A DNA stretch of 6,883 bases from Streptosporangiaceae bacterium (GCA_025934635.1 JAICWX010000403.1:1-6883); one strand, 5' to 3'; positions 1 to 6,793 are shown, counted from the first letter of the stretch. Notes: a model not told the origin generated them from the letters alone. Translations and numbers: made by a program.

Positions 1-2
1 AG

Positions 3-257
3 GCCAGCACGCCCCGTCGGCCGGCAGCAGGGCCGGCCGCCGCTGTCGCCGGCAACGGCGAGGGCGCGCACGAGGTCACCGCCCGGGACCCCGCGCCCGG
101 CCCTGTCGGCCTTCCCCTCCGGCAGGGGCGGGCCGCCCGGTGCCACCCGCGCCGCCGCGCAGGCCGCCCGCGGGGCCTTTCTGCTTTCCCCGTTCCCCCG
201 GGCCGACGACCCCGGGCTGCCCCCGCCTGCACCCGGTCGGGCGGGGGCCGGACTTGA
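3..257 (+). CDS. possible C-terminal tail of an upstream gene (partial)
   Basis: The frame beginning at base 3 is open from the window edge to a TGA at 255-257. Its first half has codons ending mostly in G or C and reads as ordinary actinomycete coding sequence (Ala/Gly-rich, with a NGEGAHEVTARDPAP stretch). The second half is Arg/Pro-rich and less convincing. In pSAM2-like elements a replication-initiator gene commonly sits just upstream of xis, so a gene tail is expected by position, but nothing here identifies the product. The other two forward frames are also open over much of this stretch because GC is extreme, so this could be non-coding. Confidence 0.22.
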   Translation, partial: ASTPRRPAAGPAAAVAGNGEGAHEVTARDPAPGPVGLPLRQGRAARCHPRRRAGRPRGLSAFPVPPGRRPRAAPACTRSGGGRT

Positions 258-319
258 CACGGCGGGCGGAGCGGAGCGTCCGTCGTCGCGACCCCACGGA
301 CGGGCCGCCCCCGGGAACG

Positions 320-571
320 GTGACCGCTCCCGGCCGGCCCCCCGCCACCCCGGCCGCGGGCCCCGGCGCCGCGGATGACCCGCTCCTGACGATCGAGGAG
401 GTGACCGCCGAGCTGCGGGTGTCGCGGGCCGCGTTCTACCGCTGGCGCCGGCAGGGAGCCGGGCCGCCGGCGGTGCGGCTGCCGGGAGGCGGGGTGCGGG
501 TCCGGCGCAGCGCGCTCACCTTGTGGCTGCGCCGCCTCGAACAGGACACGCGAGACCGACAGGAGCAGACA
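320..571 (+). CDS. xis: Xis-like excisionase, MerR-type helix-turn-helix (3' end undefined)
   Basis: This is a small DNA-binding protein of the kind that directs excision by the adjacent integrase. From the GTG at 320 there is a Pro/Ala-rich leader of about 20 residues. A winged helix-turn-helix follows at residues 22-45 (LLTIEEVTAELRVSRAAFYRW), then a wing at about 50-63 (AVRLPGGGVRVRR) and a final helix ending LRRLEQ near residue 75. That order is typical of AICE and prophage Xis proteins. The GTG at 320 is preferred over an upstream in-frame GTG at 140 because it leaves a leader of sensible length, but no strong ribosome site precedes either. The frame has no stop before int: it runs through the int start to a TGA ending at 1219, and that extension is Arg-rich antisense-like filler. 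The end given here is the last whole codon before int. Either the protein really overlaps int, or a frameshift or base error has removed the stop. Confidence 0.6.
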
Positions 572-572
572 G

Positions 573-1988
573 GTGGACAGTTACGACGTCAGGTTCTGGG
601 ACACCAGGAAGATCGCCGACAATGCCAGCGGCGGGCGGTACCGGGTCCGGTGGGCCGTCGACGGCCAGGAGCACTGCAAGTCGTTCAGGAACAAGACCCT
701 CGCCGACGCCTTCCTCGACGACCTCAAGGACGCGGCCCGCGATCGGCGGCCGTTCAGCCCCCGCACCGGCCTGCCCGCCGCCGAGACCGACGGCGGGGAG
801 ACGGTCACCTGGTACGAGCACGCCCGCGGCTACGCGGAGGCGAAGTGGGCGGGCCTGGCCCCGGTCTCCCGCCGGTCGGTCGCCGAGGCGCTGGTCACCG
901 TGACCGTCGCGCTGACGGGCAAGGAGAAGGGCGCGCCCGAGCCGAGGGTGCTGCGGCAGGCGCTGTTCGCTTGGGCGTTCAACCCCGCTACCCGCGAGAG
1001 CGAGCCGCCGCGCGAGATCGCCCTCGCCCTGGGCTGGATGGCCCGTGCCTCGCTGCCGGTCAGCGCGCTGGACGACCCGGCTGTGGTGCGGGTCGCGCTC
1101 GGCGCGTGCGCCAAGACCCTCACCGGCAAGCCGGCCGCCGGGTCGACCCAGCGGCGCAAGCGGTCGGTGTTCTACAACGCCCTCGGCTACGCCGTCGAAC
1201 TCGGGCACCTGGCCTCTAACCCGGTTGACCGCATCCAGTGGACCGCCCCCGCCGTCGCCGCCAGCGTCGACCGCCGGGTCGTGGTCAGCCCCGCCCAGGC
1301 CAGGAGCCTGCTGGCCGCCGTCCGGGGCCTATCGGACCGGGGCGCGCACCTGGAGGCGTTCTACGCCTGCCTGTACTACGCCGCCATGCGCCCGTCGGAG
1401 GCGGTGATGCTCCGCGAGTCCGACCTGTACCTGCCGGGCAAGGGGTGGGGGAGGATCGTCTTGGCGGCCTCCGCATCCCGCGCCGGCACGGCCTGGACCG
1501 ACCACGGCACCTCCCGCCAGGAACGCGGCCTCAAGCACCGCGCCGACAACGAGACCCGCACGATCCCCATCCCGCCCGAACTCGTCAAGCTGCTCCGTGC
1601 CCACATCAAGAGGTACGGGATCACCCCGGACGGGCGGGTCTTCCAGACCACCCGGGGCGGCATCATCCAGGACTCGGCCTACAGCGCGGTCTGGGCCGAG
1701 GCCCGCCAGGTGGCGCTTACCGAGGCGCAGTACCGCTCCCCGCTCGGCCGGCGTCCCTATGACCTGCGGCACGCAGCGGTGTCGCTGTGGCTGAACTCCG
1801 GGGTGCCCGCCACCGAGGTCGCCCGGCGGGCCGGGCACGGCGTCGCGGTCCTGCTGAAGATCTACGCGCACTGCATCGACGGGCAGGCTGATGCCGCCAA
1901 CCAGCGCATCACCGACGCACTTACTACCTCAGACACAGACCAGGACGCAGGCGAAGAGGTTGACGCCGGGAGCGATCCGACAGCCTGA
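573..1988 (+). CDS. int: tyrosine site-specific integrase (AICE/prophage type)
   Basis: This 471-residue integrase would recombine an element attachment site with a chromosomal one, with the HTH protein upstream acting as directionality factor. The N-terminus (about 1-65, starting DSYDVRFWDTRK) is the arm-site-binding type common in actinomycete integrases. A helical core-binding domain follows at about 78-225, then the catalytic domain at about 235-445. Visible active-site residues are R273 in AAMRPSEAV, box II at 396-400 (YDLRH, with R399 and H400), H422 in RRAGHGV, and the nucleophile Y431 in KIYAHCIDG. The first position of the usual HxxR is Tyr, which is not rare in this subfamily. The GTG start at 573 is supported by AGGAG at 561-565, seven bases upstream; no earlier in-frame start exists after the stop at 402-404. 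The acidic tail after 450 looks unstructured. Length and motifs indicate an intact gene. Confidence 0.93.
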   Translation: MDSYDVRFWDTRKIADNASGGRYRVRWAVDGQEHCKSFRNKTLADAFLDDLKDAARDRRPFSPRTGLPAAETDGGETVTWYEHARGYAEAKWAGLAPVSRRSVAEALVTVTVALTGKEKGAPEPRVLRQALFAWAFNPATRESEPPREIALALGWMARASLPVSALDDPAVVRVALGACAKTLTGKPAAGSTQRRKRSVFYNALGYAVELGHLASNPVDRIQWTAPAVAASVDRRVVVSPAQARSLLAAVRGLSDRGAHLEAFYACLYYAAMRPSEAVMLRESDLYLPGKGWGRIVLAASASRAGTAWTDHGTSRQERGLKHRADNETRTIPIPPELVKLLRAHIKRYGITPDGRVFQTTRGGIIQDSAYSAVWAEARQVALTEAQYRSPLGRRPYDLRHAAVSLWLNSGVPATEVARRAGHGVAVLLKIYAHCIDGQADAANQRITDALTTSDTDQDAGEEVDAGSDPTA

Positions 1989-2005
1989 GCCGCAGGCCGC
2001 GTGCG

Positions 2006-2042
2006 ATGCGCCCGGGGGATGGGCGCTAGTCCCCGGGCGCAT
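2006..2042 (+). terminator. strong GC hairpin after int, probable terminator
   Basis: A perfect 12-bp inverted repeat, ATGCGCCCGGGG at 2006-2017 and CCCCGGGCGCAT at 2031-2042, encloses a 13-base loop and begins 18 bases after the int stop. There is no U-tract, which is common for actinomycete hairpin terminators. Position and stem strength make transcription termination of int the simplest reading. Because integrase sites also contain inverted arms and lie downstream of int, an attachment-site role cannot be excluded. Confidence 0.6.
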
Positions 2043-2043
2043 G

Positions 2044-2087
2044 CGTCACGTCAGGATCCAGTCGACTGCCGGAACGGTAACGTGACG
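2044..2087. repeat. 8-bp inverted repeat with 28-base spacer
   Basis: CGTCACGT at 2044-2051 is matched exactly in reverse complement by ACGTGACG at 2080-2087. It lies immediately after the int hairpin in the expected attachment region. It could be a pair of protein-binding arms or a weak second hairpin. The sequence alone does not decide between these. Confidence 0.35.
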
Positions 2088-2149
2088 GCCCGCTTCTTGG
2101 GCTCGCCCGCCGTGCTCAAGTCCCGGGACCTGACGAAGGCGGAGAGTCT

Positions 2150-2181
2150 TGCACGCATCTCTGATCGAAGCGGCGCGTGCA
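2150..2181. repeat. 7-bp inverted repeat upstream of the AAA gene
   Basis: TGCACGC at 2150-2156 pairs with GCGTGCA at 2175-2181 across 18 bases. It lies about 130 bases before the AAA start codon. It could be an operator or a chance match, and no convincing -35/-10 pair flanks it. Confidence 0.2.
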
Positions 2182-2310
2182 TGGAAGAGGAGGTTCTAAG
2201 CTGTATTCGGTGTGGGCCATGTGAGTGCGCTCGTGGGGATGCCAGATGGCCACCAGCTCAGCGTAGAGGCGATGTCATACAGATCTAGGTAAAACGGGGA
2301 GAGCTGCTGC

Positions 2311-2949
2311 ATGGCGGTCGCTCGGACGAACCTCGCTGACAGCAGCGAGGAACTTGAACTAGAAGAGGGGCAAGTTCTTCGGGTTCTGTCGCTCATCGAT
2401 GACGCTTCGGCGCTAGTCGAGCTCCGGAACGGCAACACAGGCCGGATCACAGGTCTAGCGGGCTCTAGCTTTTCCGTTGGCGACGTGTTCTTCGTGTCGG
2501 ACGGGGACGTTGCGCGCCTGACCCCTGGATCTTGGCCGGCGGGGGATCGCACAGGGACTATCGCCTGGGCTGATGACAACCAGGTTGTAGTCAAGTCGTC
2601 GGGCGCTACGTACGTCTTTCCACAACGGGAGGCTGAGCCGTTTAAAAAAGGACACACGGTCCGGCTCGGTCCGGATGGCCAACCGATAGCGATAATCGCG
2701 GACCAGCCGGTAGACGCATTCGAGGTGTCGCATGACGACTCGTTTGACGTCGAGTCGCTGATCGTCAGATCGGAAGATAATAAGACCACCCTCGCTGACT
2801 TCGGCGGCTCGCCTGCCCTGGTGCAGCGGGCTGTCGACCTGGTGAGTGTCGCGCTATCGCCAGGAGACCCATTGCGTGCGATGGGCGTCAACCCGATTAA
2901 GGGGATTCTTTTCAGCGGCCCCGTCGTTATCCACGGTTTGAGGTCGTGA
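2311..2949 (+). pseudogene. 5' part of a classic AAA ATPase, cut inside Walker A
   Basis: The frame encodes the N-terminal region of an AAA ATPase of the proteasomal-ATPase/Cdc48/FtsH sort, which would use ATP to remodel or unfold a partner. ATG 2311 follows a good ribosome site (GGGGAGAG, 2296-2303). Residues about 15-70 and 80-130 form two small beta-rich, OB-fold-like segments (GQVLRVLSLIDDASALVEL; FKKGHTVRLGPDGQP). A linker (FDVESLIVRSEDN, 145-157) leads to the start of the AAA module: LADFGGSPALVQRAVDLV at 161-178, then NPIKGILFSGP ending at residue 204. A full protein should continue with the rest of GPxGTGKT. Instead it reads VVIHGLRS and stops. Codons 206-208 lie in GTTATCCACGG, the inferred end of the transposon downstream. 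Walker A, Walker B, sensor and arginine-finger regions are all absent, so ATPase activity is not expected. Its GC is visibly lower than its neighbours, with codons such as ATT, CTT, AAT and CTA, suggesting a separate origin. The native substrate is unknown. Confidence 0.82.
2926..2936 (+). repeat. left terminal inverted repeat of the tnpABC element
   Basis: GTTATCCACGG lies exactly where the AAA frame departs from its family pattern. It matches the reverse complement of 6873-6883 at all 11 positions. Beyond 11 bases the two ends diverge (TTTGAGG here, GACCTGA at the other end). It also resembles a DnaA box with one mismatch (TTATCCACG versus TTATCCACA), which I take as coincidence. Confidence 0.6.
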
Positions 2950-2995
2950 GGGCCGTGTCTCTGCAGGTCATGTCGTTGTTGCAATTGATGTGACG

Positions 2996-3427
2996 TTACT
3001 TCGCCGTTGACGGCGAAGGGTTCCAGCCGAGGCGGGCGAGCTCGCGCCGGAGTTCCAGGTTCTCGCCGTGAGCCTGCTCGAGCGCGGCCCGCAGGGCCGC
3101 GGTTTCGTCGCGGCCCTGTTTCTTGAGGTGAGTGACCTGGCTGGTCAGCGCCTGGATGATCGTGTTGTCACTGCCGGTCCCGCTGGGCGGGGGCGGTTTC
3201 GGGCGGGCCTGATCGCGGAGCCGTTCGATCCGGGACCTGAGCTCGGCGTTGCCGTAGAGGAAGGCGTGGGACACCCCGGCCTCGCGCTGGACGGACTGGA
3301 AGGTGACGGGCTCGCCTTTCCTGACCAGGCGGCGGATGGCCTGGTCGGCCGCAGCGGCTTTCGCCTCGGATTTGGCCCTGGCCGCAGCGGTCAGGACGGC
3401 GGTGCGGCGGGCGCGGATGTCGTTCAC
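2996..3427 (-). CDS. tnpC: TnpC-like transposition accessory protein (DUF6262-type)
   Basis: This 143-residue protein starts at the GTG whose bases 3427-3424 form GTGA, so its start overlaps the tnpB stop by four bases, a standard sign of translational coupling. Residues 1-40 are basic and helical. Residues 41-72 (VTFQSVQREAGVSHAFLY then ELRSRIERLR) form a helix-turn-helix-like segment typical of DUF6262 proteins. A Pro-rich linker covers 75-83, and residues about 92-132 make a charged coiled coil (LKKQGRDETAALRAALEQ through LRRELARL). In Tn554, TnpC is not itself a recombinase and helps determine the efficiency and orientation of insertion; the same role is inferred here. The leftward frame stays open upstream of the GTG, but that part overlaps tnpB and is Arg/Pro-rich, so it is not used. 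Confidence 0.8.
   Translation of the reverse strand: MNDIRARRTAVLTAAARAKSEAKAAAADQAIRRLVRKGEPVTFQSVQREAGVSHAFLYGNAELRSRIERLRDQARPKPPPPSGTGSDNTIIQALTSQVTHLKKQGRDETAALRAALEQAHGENLELRRELARLGWNPSPSTAK
2999..3018 (-). terminator. 8-bp hairpin at the end of tnpC
   Basis: CTTCGCCG (2999-3006) and CGGCGAAG (3011-3018) are perfect inverted copies around a four-base loop. In the leftward transcript this hairpin forms over the last tnpC codons, ending directly before the TAA. There is no U-tract. It could terminate or stabilise the 3' end of the tnp transcript just inside the element's left end, and might also limit read-through into the AAA gene. Confidence 0.4.
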
Positions 3428-5589
3428 GGCTGGTCCTCTCGCGGCTTGCGGGCGTCGATGGTGACCGGGACCGGCCGGGCCGGCGGCGCGGACGGGCATC
3501 CTGCTCCCTGGACCGCCCGGTCCGGGGTGCCGTCCATGGCGTCGAGGACGCGGGCGAGCGCGTCGTGCTCGGCCTGGCGCTGGGCGAGCCAGACGTTGTC
3601 GCCGGGCATGGGCCGTCCGTGGCGCTGCCGGAAGTCGTCGCAGGCCCGGTCGATGAGCGCCTTGGTGTCGGCGAGCTGCCGTTCCAGGGGCTGCCGGTGA
3701 GTGCTGTCCGTGACATAGACGGCGCAGGTGAGACACGCATTTCCCTTGCTGCACGATTGGAGTGGCGGCAGCAGGCACCAGTCGTTGGGCAAGGCCCGGT
3801 CGGCGCGGCCGAGCAGGTGGATGGCGTCATGGTCCTCGCGGGAGAACGTGACCCGGGTGCCGTCGGCCTTGAGCTTGACGGCCGCGAGAAACGCCTGCTC
3901 AGCGTGTTCTTCCCGCTGGGCGATGTAGTGAAGGGTCATCGTCGGCGTCGCGTGCCCGGCATAGCGCTGCAGGACGTGGACGGGCAGGCCGAGCTCAGCC
4001 AGCCGGGTCAGCCTGGTATGCCGGAACCGGTGGGTATGGCTGAGCCCGACTGGCATGTCCTTGCTGTCGGTGATCTGGACGACCTTGCTGAACTCACGCA
4101 GCCGGAACGTATAGGTGCCCGACGGGTAGGGCTTGCCGGCAGACCGGTTGCCGCTGAGCTGAACGAACAGGTGCCGGGGCTGGAGACCAGGGAACCGGTT
4201 CCGGACCCACTGCTGCTGTTCGGCGATGATCGCCGCGACCTCGGAGTCCACGAGGATGGTGTCGGGAGCGATGTCGATCTTGGTCTGGGCGTAGCGGAAC
4301 CGGGCGATCTGCTCGCCCTGGGCGGCTTCGGCAGCCCGCCCGGTGGCGGGCGAGAGGCAGTCGAAGTCGCAATGGCGGATCTCGCTGGACCGCCGGCCGG
4401 TGAGGATCTGCAGCAGGATCATGCGCATGGCCTGCGGGTCACCGAAGCCGCTGGCGCTGATCTGCCCGCCATCGCCGCGGGTGATGAACATCTGCTCACT
4501 GCGCGGCAGCCCGAGCAGCGGGAGCGCGGCGGTGATCTGCGCGAGGGCATGGTCATCGACGTAGTTGGCCTCGTTGAGTACTCGCGTATGGGCGATCCTG
4601 GAGACCTGCCGCATCCAGCAGGCGGCGTGGGCGTCGGTGACGGCCGCCCACGGCGCCGCGAGAGGGCCGAGGACACGGCCGGCTTCGGGCTGGTGGGCGG
4701 CCATGAAGGCGAGCAGTTCGGCGACTGACCGCAGGTCGTCGTTGACGAGCCGCGGGTGGACTTTCGCCGGGCCCGGGCGGGGCCTGCCGGGATCGCTGCG
4801 GCTGGCCGGGTCAGCGGCCCACCGGCGGAACGCTGCGGCCTGCTGCGCCGCGGCGGCCGGGCCGGCCAGGACCTCGCGGGGGTCGTCGAAGGCGGCGGCC
4901 AGCCACCGGTCGAACCGGTGCAGGCACGGCAGTCTTTCCTGGCTGACTGTGCTCCAGCGCAGCGCACCGGACTCCAGGATCGTGCCGAGGTACCACTTGG
5001 CCGCTTCCCTGAGCCACGGGTGGGTGATCAGCGCGGGCGAGCATCCGTAGTGCGCCTGGGGCTCGCGTTCTGACAGTGGGATCCGCCTGTCGCAGCGGGG
5101 ATGCCAGTAGTCCAGCTCCCACCAGTGCCCGTCGTGGCAGGCCGCGATCAGCGCGGTGCGCGCGAACCGGAAGATGACCCGCAGCCGGGCCCGGGGCCCG
5201 GGCGGCGGGAAACGTCCCCACCGTGACGCGTAGAACCACGACTGCAGCGCCGCCGCGTCATCCCAGTCCATCTGCCGGATCGACGCCGGGAACGGATGCC
5301 CTTCCGTGATCGCCCTGCGCAGGATGTTCGCGAGCTGGCTGATGGCCAGCACTGACGAGCGGGTGCCGTCCGCGGCCTGCCAGTGCGCCATCCACGCGAG
5401 CTCGGCCTGGATCACCTCGGGCAGCCCCGTCAGGTTGATCCGGTAGTCGATGTTCTCGGTGATCGACGTCCAGCCCTCGATGCCGTCGCCGATGACCGGG
5501 CCGCGCCAGGGCCCGGGCAGCTGCGACCACAGCCGCCAGACCGGATCCTCGCCCCCGGCCAGGCGCAGTCCCGGGCGTTCACCGGACAA
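3424..5589 (-). CDS. tnpB: TnpB-like large tyrosine recombinase
   Basis: This 721-residue protein is the second recombinase of the element and is expected to act with TnpA in strand exchange. The first roughly 390 residues are a long helical DNA-binding region rich in Trp (for example WYLGTILESGALRWS near 200-213). The catalytic domain contains R400 in LTGRRSSEIRH, a candidate beta-strand Lys at 437 (YAQTKID), box II at 520-524 (HRFRH), H546 in RYAGHATP, and the nucleophile Y555 in MTLHYIAQ. A Cys cluster follows (C605, C613, C619, C622; SCSKGNACLTC), which looks like a zinc-binding module and is characteristic of Tn554-type TnpB. The start chosen is TTG 5589, giving an 11-base overlap with tnpA and a weak AGGTG four bases upstream. 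The frame is open farther upstream to 5757, but there it runs antisense-like inside tnpA. The GTGA at the tnpA stop is out of frame with tnpB, so the start is uncertain. Confidence 0.87.
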   Translation of the reverse strand: MSGERPGLRLAGGEDPVWRLWSQLPGPWRGPVIGDGIEGWTSITENIDYRINLTGLPEVIQAELAWMAHWQAADGTRSSVLAISQLANILRRAITEGHPFPASIRQMDWDDAAALQSWFYASRWGRFPPPGPRARLRVIFRFARTALIAACHDGHWWELDYWHPRCDRRIPLSEREPQAHYGCSPALITHPWLREAAKWYLGTILESGALRWSTVSQERLPCLHRFDRWLAAAFDDPREVLAGPAAAAQQAAAFRRWAADPASRSDPGRPRPGPAKVHPRLVNDDLRSVAELLAFMAAHQPEAGRVLGPLAAPWAAVTDAHAACWMRQVSRIAHTRVLNEANYVDDHALAQITAALPLLGLPRSEQMFITRGDGGQISASGFGDPQAMRMILLQILTGRRSSEIRHCDFDCLSPATGRAAEAAQGEQIARFRYAQTKIDIAPDTILVDSEVAAIIAEQQQWVRNRFPGLQPRHLFVQLSGNRSAGKPYPSGTYTFRLREFSKVVQITDSKDMPVGLSHTHRFRHTRLTRLAELGLPVHVLQRYAGHATPTMTLHYIAQREEHAEQAFLAAVKLKADGTRVTFSREDHDAIHLLGRADRALPNDWCLLPPLQSCSKGNACLTCAVYVTDSTHRQPLERQLADTKALIDRACDDFRQRHGRPMPGDNVWLAQRQAEHDALARVLDAMDGTPDRAVQGAGCPSAPPARPVPVTIDARKPREDQP

Positions 5590-6763
5590 CGGGCACCTGC
5601 CACGACGACGTGTACGACTTCCAGTTGGCCGCCGCCCGCAGATCGTCGTCCTCGCGGACCCAGCCGTACTGGTCGATCGTGGTCTGGACGTGGGCATGGC
5701 CAAGCCGACGGGATACCACCCACTCCGGCGTCCCGGCCAGCAAAAGAGCCGAGGCATGAGAATGCCTGAACCAGTGCGGCGTCCACCCGGCCGGGCCGAT
5801 TCCCTTCTTCTTCAGCGCCGTGACCTTATCGCGGACGGTTCCCTCCCGGATCGCGGCCAGCAGCGGGGGCCGGTCCAGGTTGACCAGCAGCGGCGAGGCC
5901 GGCGTGATCTCCAGGCCGAGCGACGCGGCCCGGCAGGCCAGATGGGTCAGGTAGTCGGCGAACAGCCGCTCCAGGTCCGCGCCGACATGGACGCGCCGGG
6001 GCCGCATCATCTTCACCCGGGCGCCGTTGGAGTTCCCGGCCCGCGGCACCACCTCGATATAAGCGGTGCCGCCCAAGCCCATCACGAAGTCGCCGATCGT
6101 CATGCCGAGCACCTCGCCCAGCCTCATGCCCGTCTCCGCGAGCAAGGAGAAGATCAGCCGGTCGCGGAGGTTGCCCTTCCAGTCGCCCGCCATCGTGTCC
6201 CAGGACGCGCAGCCGTCGATGATCGCCTGGATTTCCTGCGGCAGCAGCAGCGGGGGACGGTCTCGGCGCCGGCGGCGGACCTTGACCAGCGACGTCGGGG
6301 CCGGGCCATGGCGGGCGTCAAGGTGAGCGAGCAGCCCCCGTGACGGTGCCCTCGACGGCTTCCCCCGCATCAGCCGGCCCGCGACCGGCACGTCATGAAC
6401 GGCCGCCTGCCACTGGTAGAACGAGATCAGCGCGGCCAGCCGGGCATGCAGTGTCTCCGCTGACGGCGCACCATCCGGCACGGCCAGGGAATGCTCGACG
6501 GTCCGGCCGTTCCGCAGCCACGACACGAACCCCGCGACGACCGGGACCCCGGCTTCTGTCCACTGCAGGGTCTCATCGCGCTGTTCGAGGAATGACCACC
6601 ACTGGGCCAGTGATGTCGCATAGCCGCGGACCGTGTTCGGCGACCACAGGTAACGGTGCGCCTCCAGCCACTCCTCCACCGGGCCGACCGTGGCATACGA
6701 CCCGTCCACCACCGTCCATGTCCGCTCCCCGGATGCAGGCCGCACCGCCAGGCAGTAAGCCAC
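5579..6763 (-). CDS. tnpA: TnpA-like tyrosine recombinase
   Basis: This 394-residue recombinase is the first gene of the element and should carry out the strand exchange that inserts or moves it. An N-terminal SAM-like core-binding domain occupies about residues 25-125 (VEEWLEAHRYLWSPNTVRGY, WWSFLE). A basic linker (KVRRRRRDRP, about 161-170) leads to the catalytic domain. Catalytic residues, numbered from the GTG, are R214 in AETGMRLGEVLG, box II H330 and R333 in PHWFRHSHA, H356 in RRLGHAHVQTT, and the nucleophile Y366 in IDQYGW. The GTG at 6763 is preferred because a perfect AAGGAG (6778-6773) lies nine bases upstream. An in-frame TTG at 6814 would add 17 residues but has no ribosome site, and it would place coding sequence over a repeat related to the element end. 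The gene ends in GTGA, overlapping tnpB. Confidence 0.87.
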   Translation of the reverse strand: MAYCLAVRPASGERTWTVVDGSYATVGPVEEWLEAHRYLWSPNTVRGYATSLAQWWSFLEQRDETLQWTEAGVPVVAGFVSWLRNGRTVEHSLAVPDGAPSAETLHARLAALISFYQWQAAVHDVPVAGRLMRGKPSRAPSRGLLAHLDARHGPAPTSLVKVRRRRRDRPPLLLPQEIQAIIDGCASWDTMAGDWKGNLRDRLIFSLLAETGMRLGEVLGMTIGDFVMGLGGTAYIEVVPRAGNSNGARVKMMRPRRVHVGADLERLFADYLTHLACRAASLGLEITPASPLLVNLDRPPLLAAIREGTVRDKVTALKKKGIGPAGWTPHWFRHSHASALLLAGTPEWVVSRRLGHAHVQTTIDQYGWVREDDDLRAAANWKSYTSSWQVPVVR

Positions 6764-6772
6764 CAGCTCTCG

Positions 6773-6778
6773 CTCCTT
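6773..6778 (-). promoter_or_regulatory. Shine-Dalgarno AAGGAG deciding the tnpA start
   Basis: On the minus strand bases 6778-6773 read AAGGAG, a full match to the ribosome anti-SD, nine bases before GTG 6763. The competing TTG at 6814 is preceded by GTCTGTCATCG with no purine-rich site. This favours the shorter TnpA. Confidence 0.6.
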
Positions 6779-6793
6779 ATCGCTGCTGAAACC

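Larger units (their letters stand above)
1989..2310. other. non-coding interval after int; expected attachment region
   Basis: About 320 bases lie between int and the AAA gene. They hold a GC-rich hairpin directly after int, an 8-bp inverted repeat (2044-2051 with 2080-2087), a 7-bp inverted repeat (2150-2156 with 2175-2181), and the ribosome site of the next gene. In pSAM2-type elements the attachment site lies just downstream of int, so the core site may be here, but I see no tRNA gene or clear tRNA 3' end on either strand. GC falls across the interval from the int side toward the AAA side, consistent with a junction between DNA of different origin. A 36-codon frame at 2181-2288 lacks a ribosome site and is not called. 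Confidence 0.5.

Noticed and set aside
254..259. TTGACA resembling a -35 box upstream of xis
   Set aside because: No -10-like sequence occurs 16-19 bases downstream, where the DNA is nearly all G and C.
572..1219. Arg-rich continuation of the HTH frame as a real C-terminal domain
   Set aside because: It lies wholly inside int in another frame, has no recognisable fold, and is the kind of Arg/Gly/Pro string that high-GC DNA gives in non-coding frames.
2111..2130. GCTCAAGTCCCGGG resembling a tRNA T-arm
   Set aside because: It lacks the GTTC pattern, and no other cloverleaf arms can be found nearby.
2181..2288. Small rightward frame with a CIRCGPCEC Cys cluster
   Set aside because: Only 35 residues, no ribosome site, and no further support; the Cys pattern looks accidental.
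2926..2936. DnaA box (TTATCCACG)
   Set aside because: One mismatch to the consensus and no cluster of further boxes. The exact inverted copy at the other end fits a transposon end better.
2196..2984. 262-codon leftward frame antisense to the AAA gene
   Set aside because: Ser/Thr/Pro-rich with no motif. The opposite strand has a good ribosome site and a clear AAA N-terminus.
3565..4728. 387-codon rightward frame opposite tnpB
   Set aside because: It is a shadow of tnpB, which has full tyrosine recombinase motifs on the other strand.
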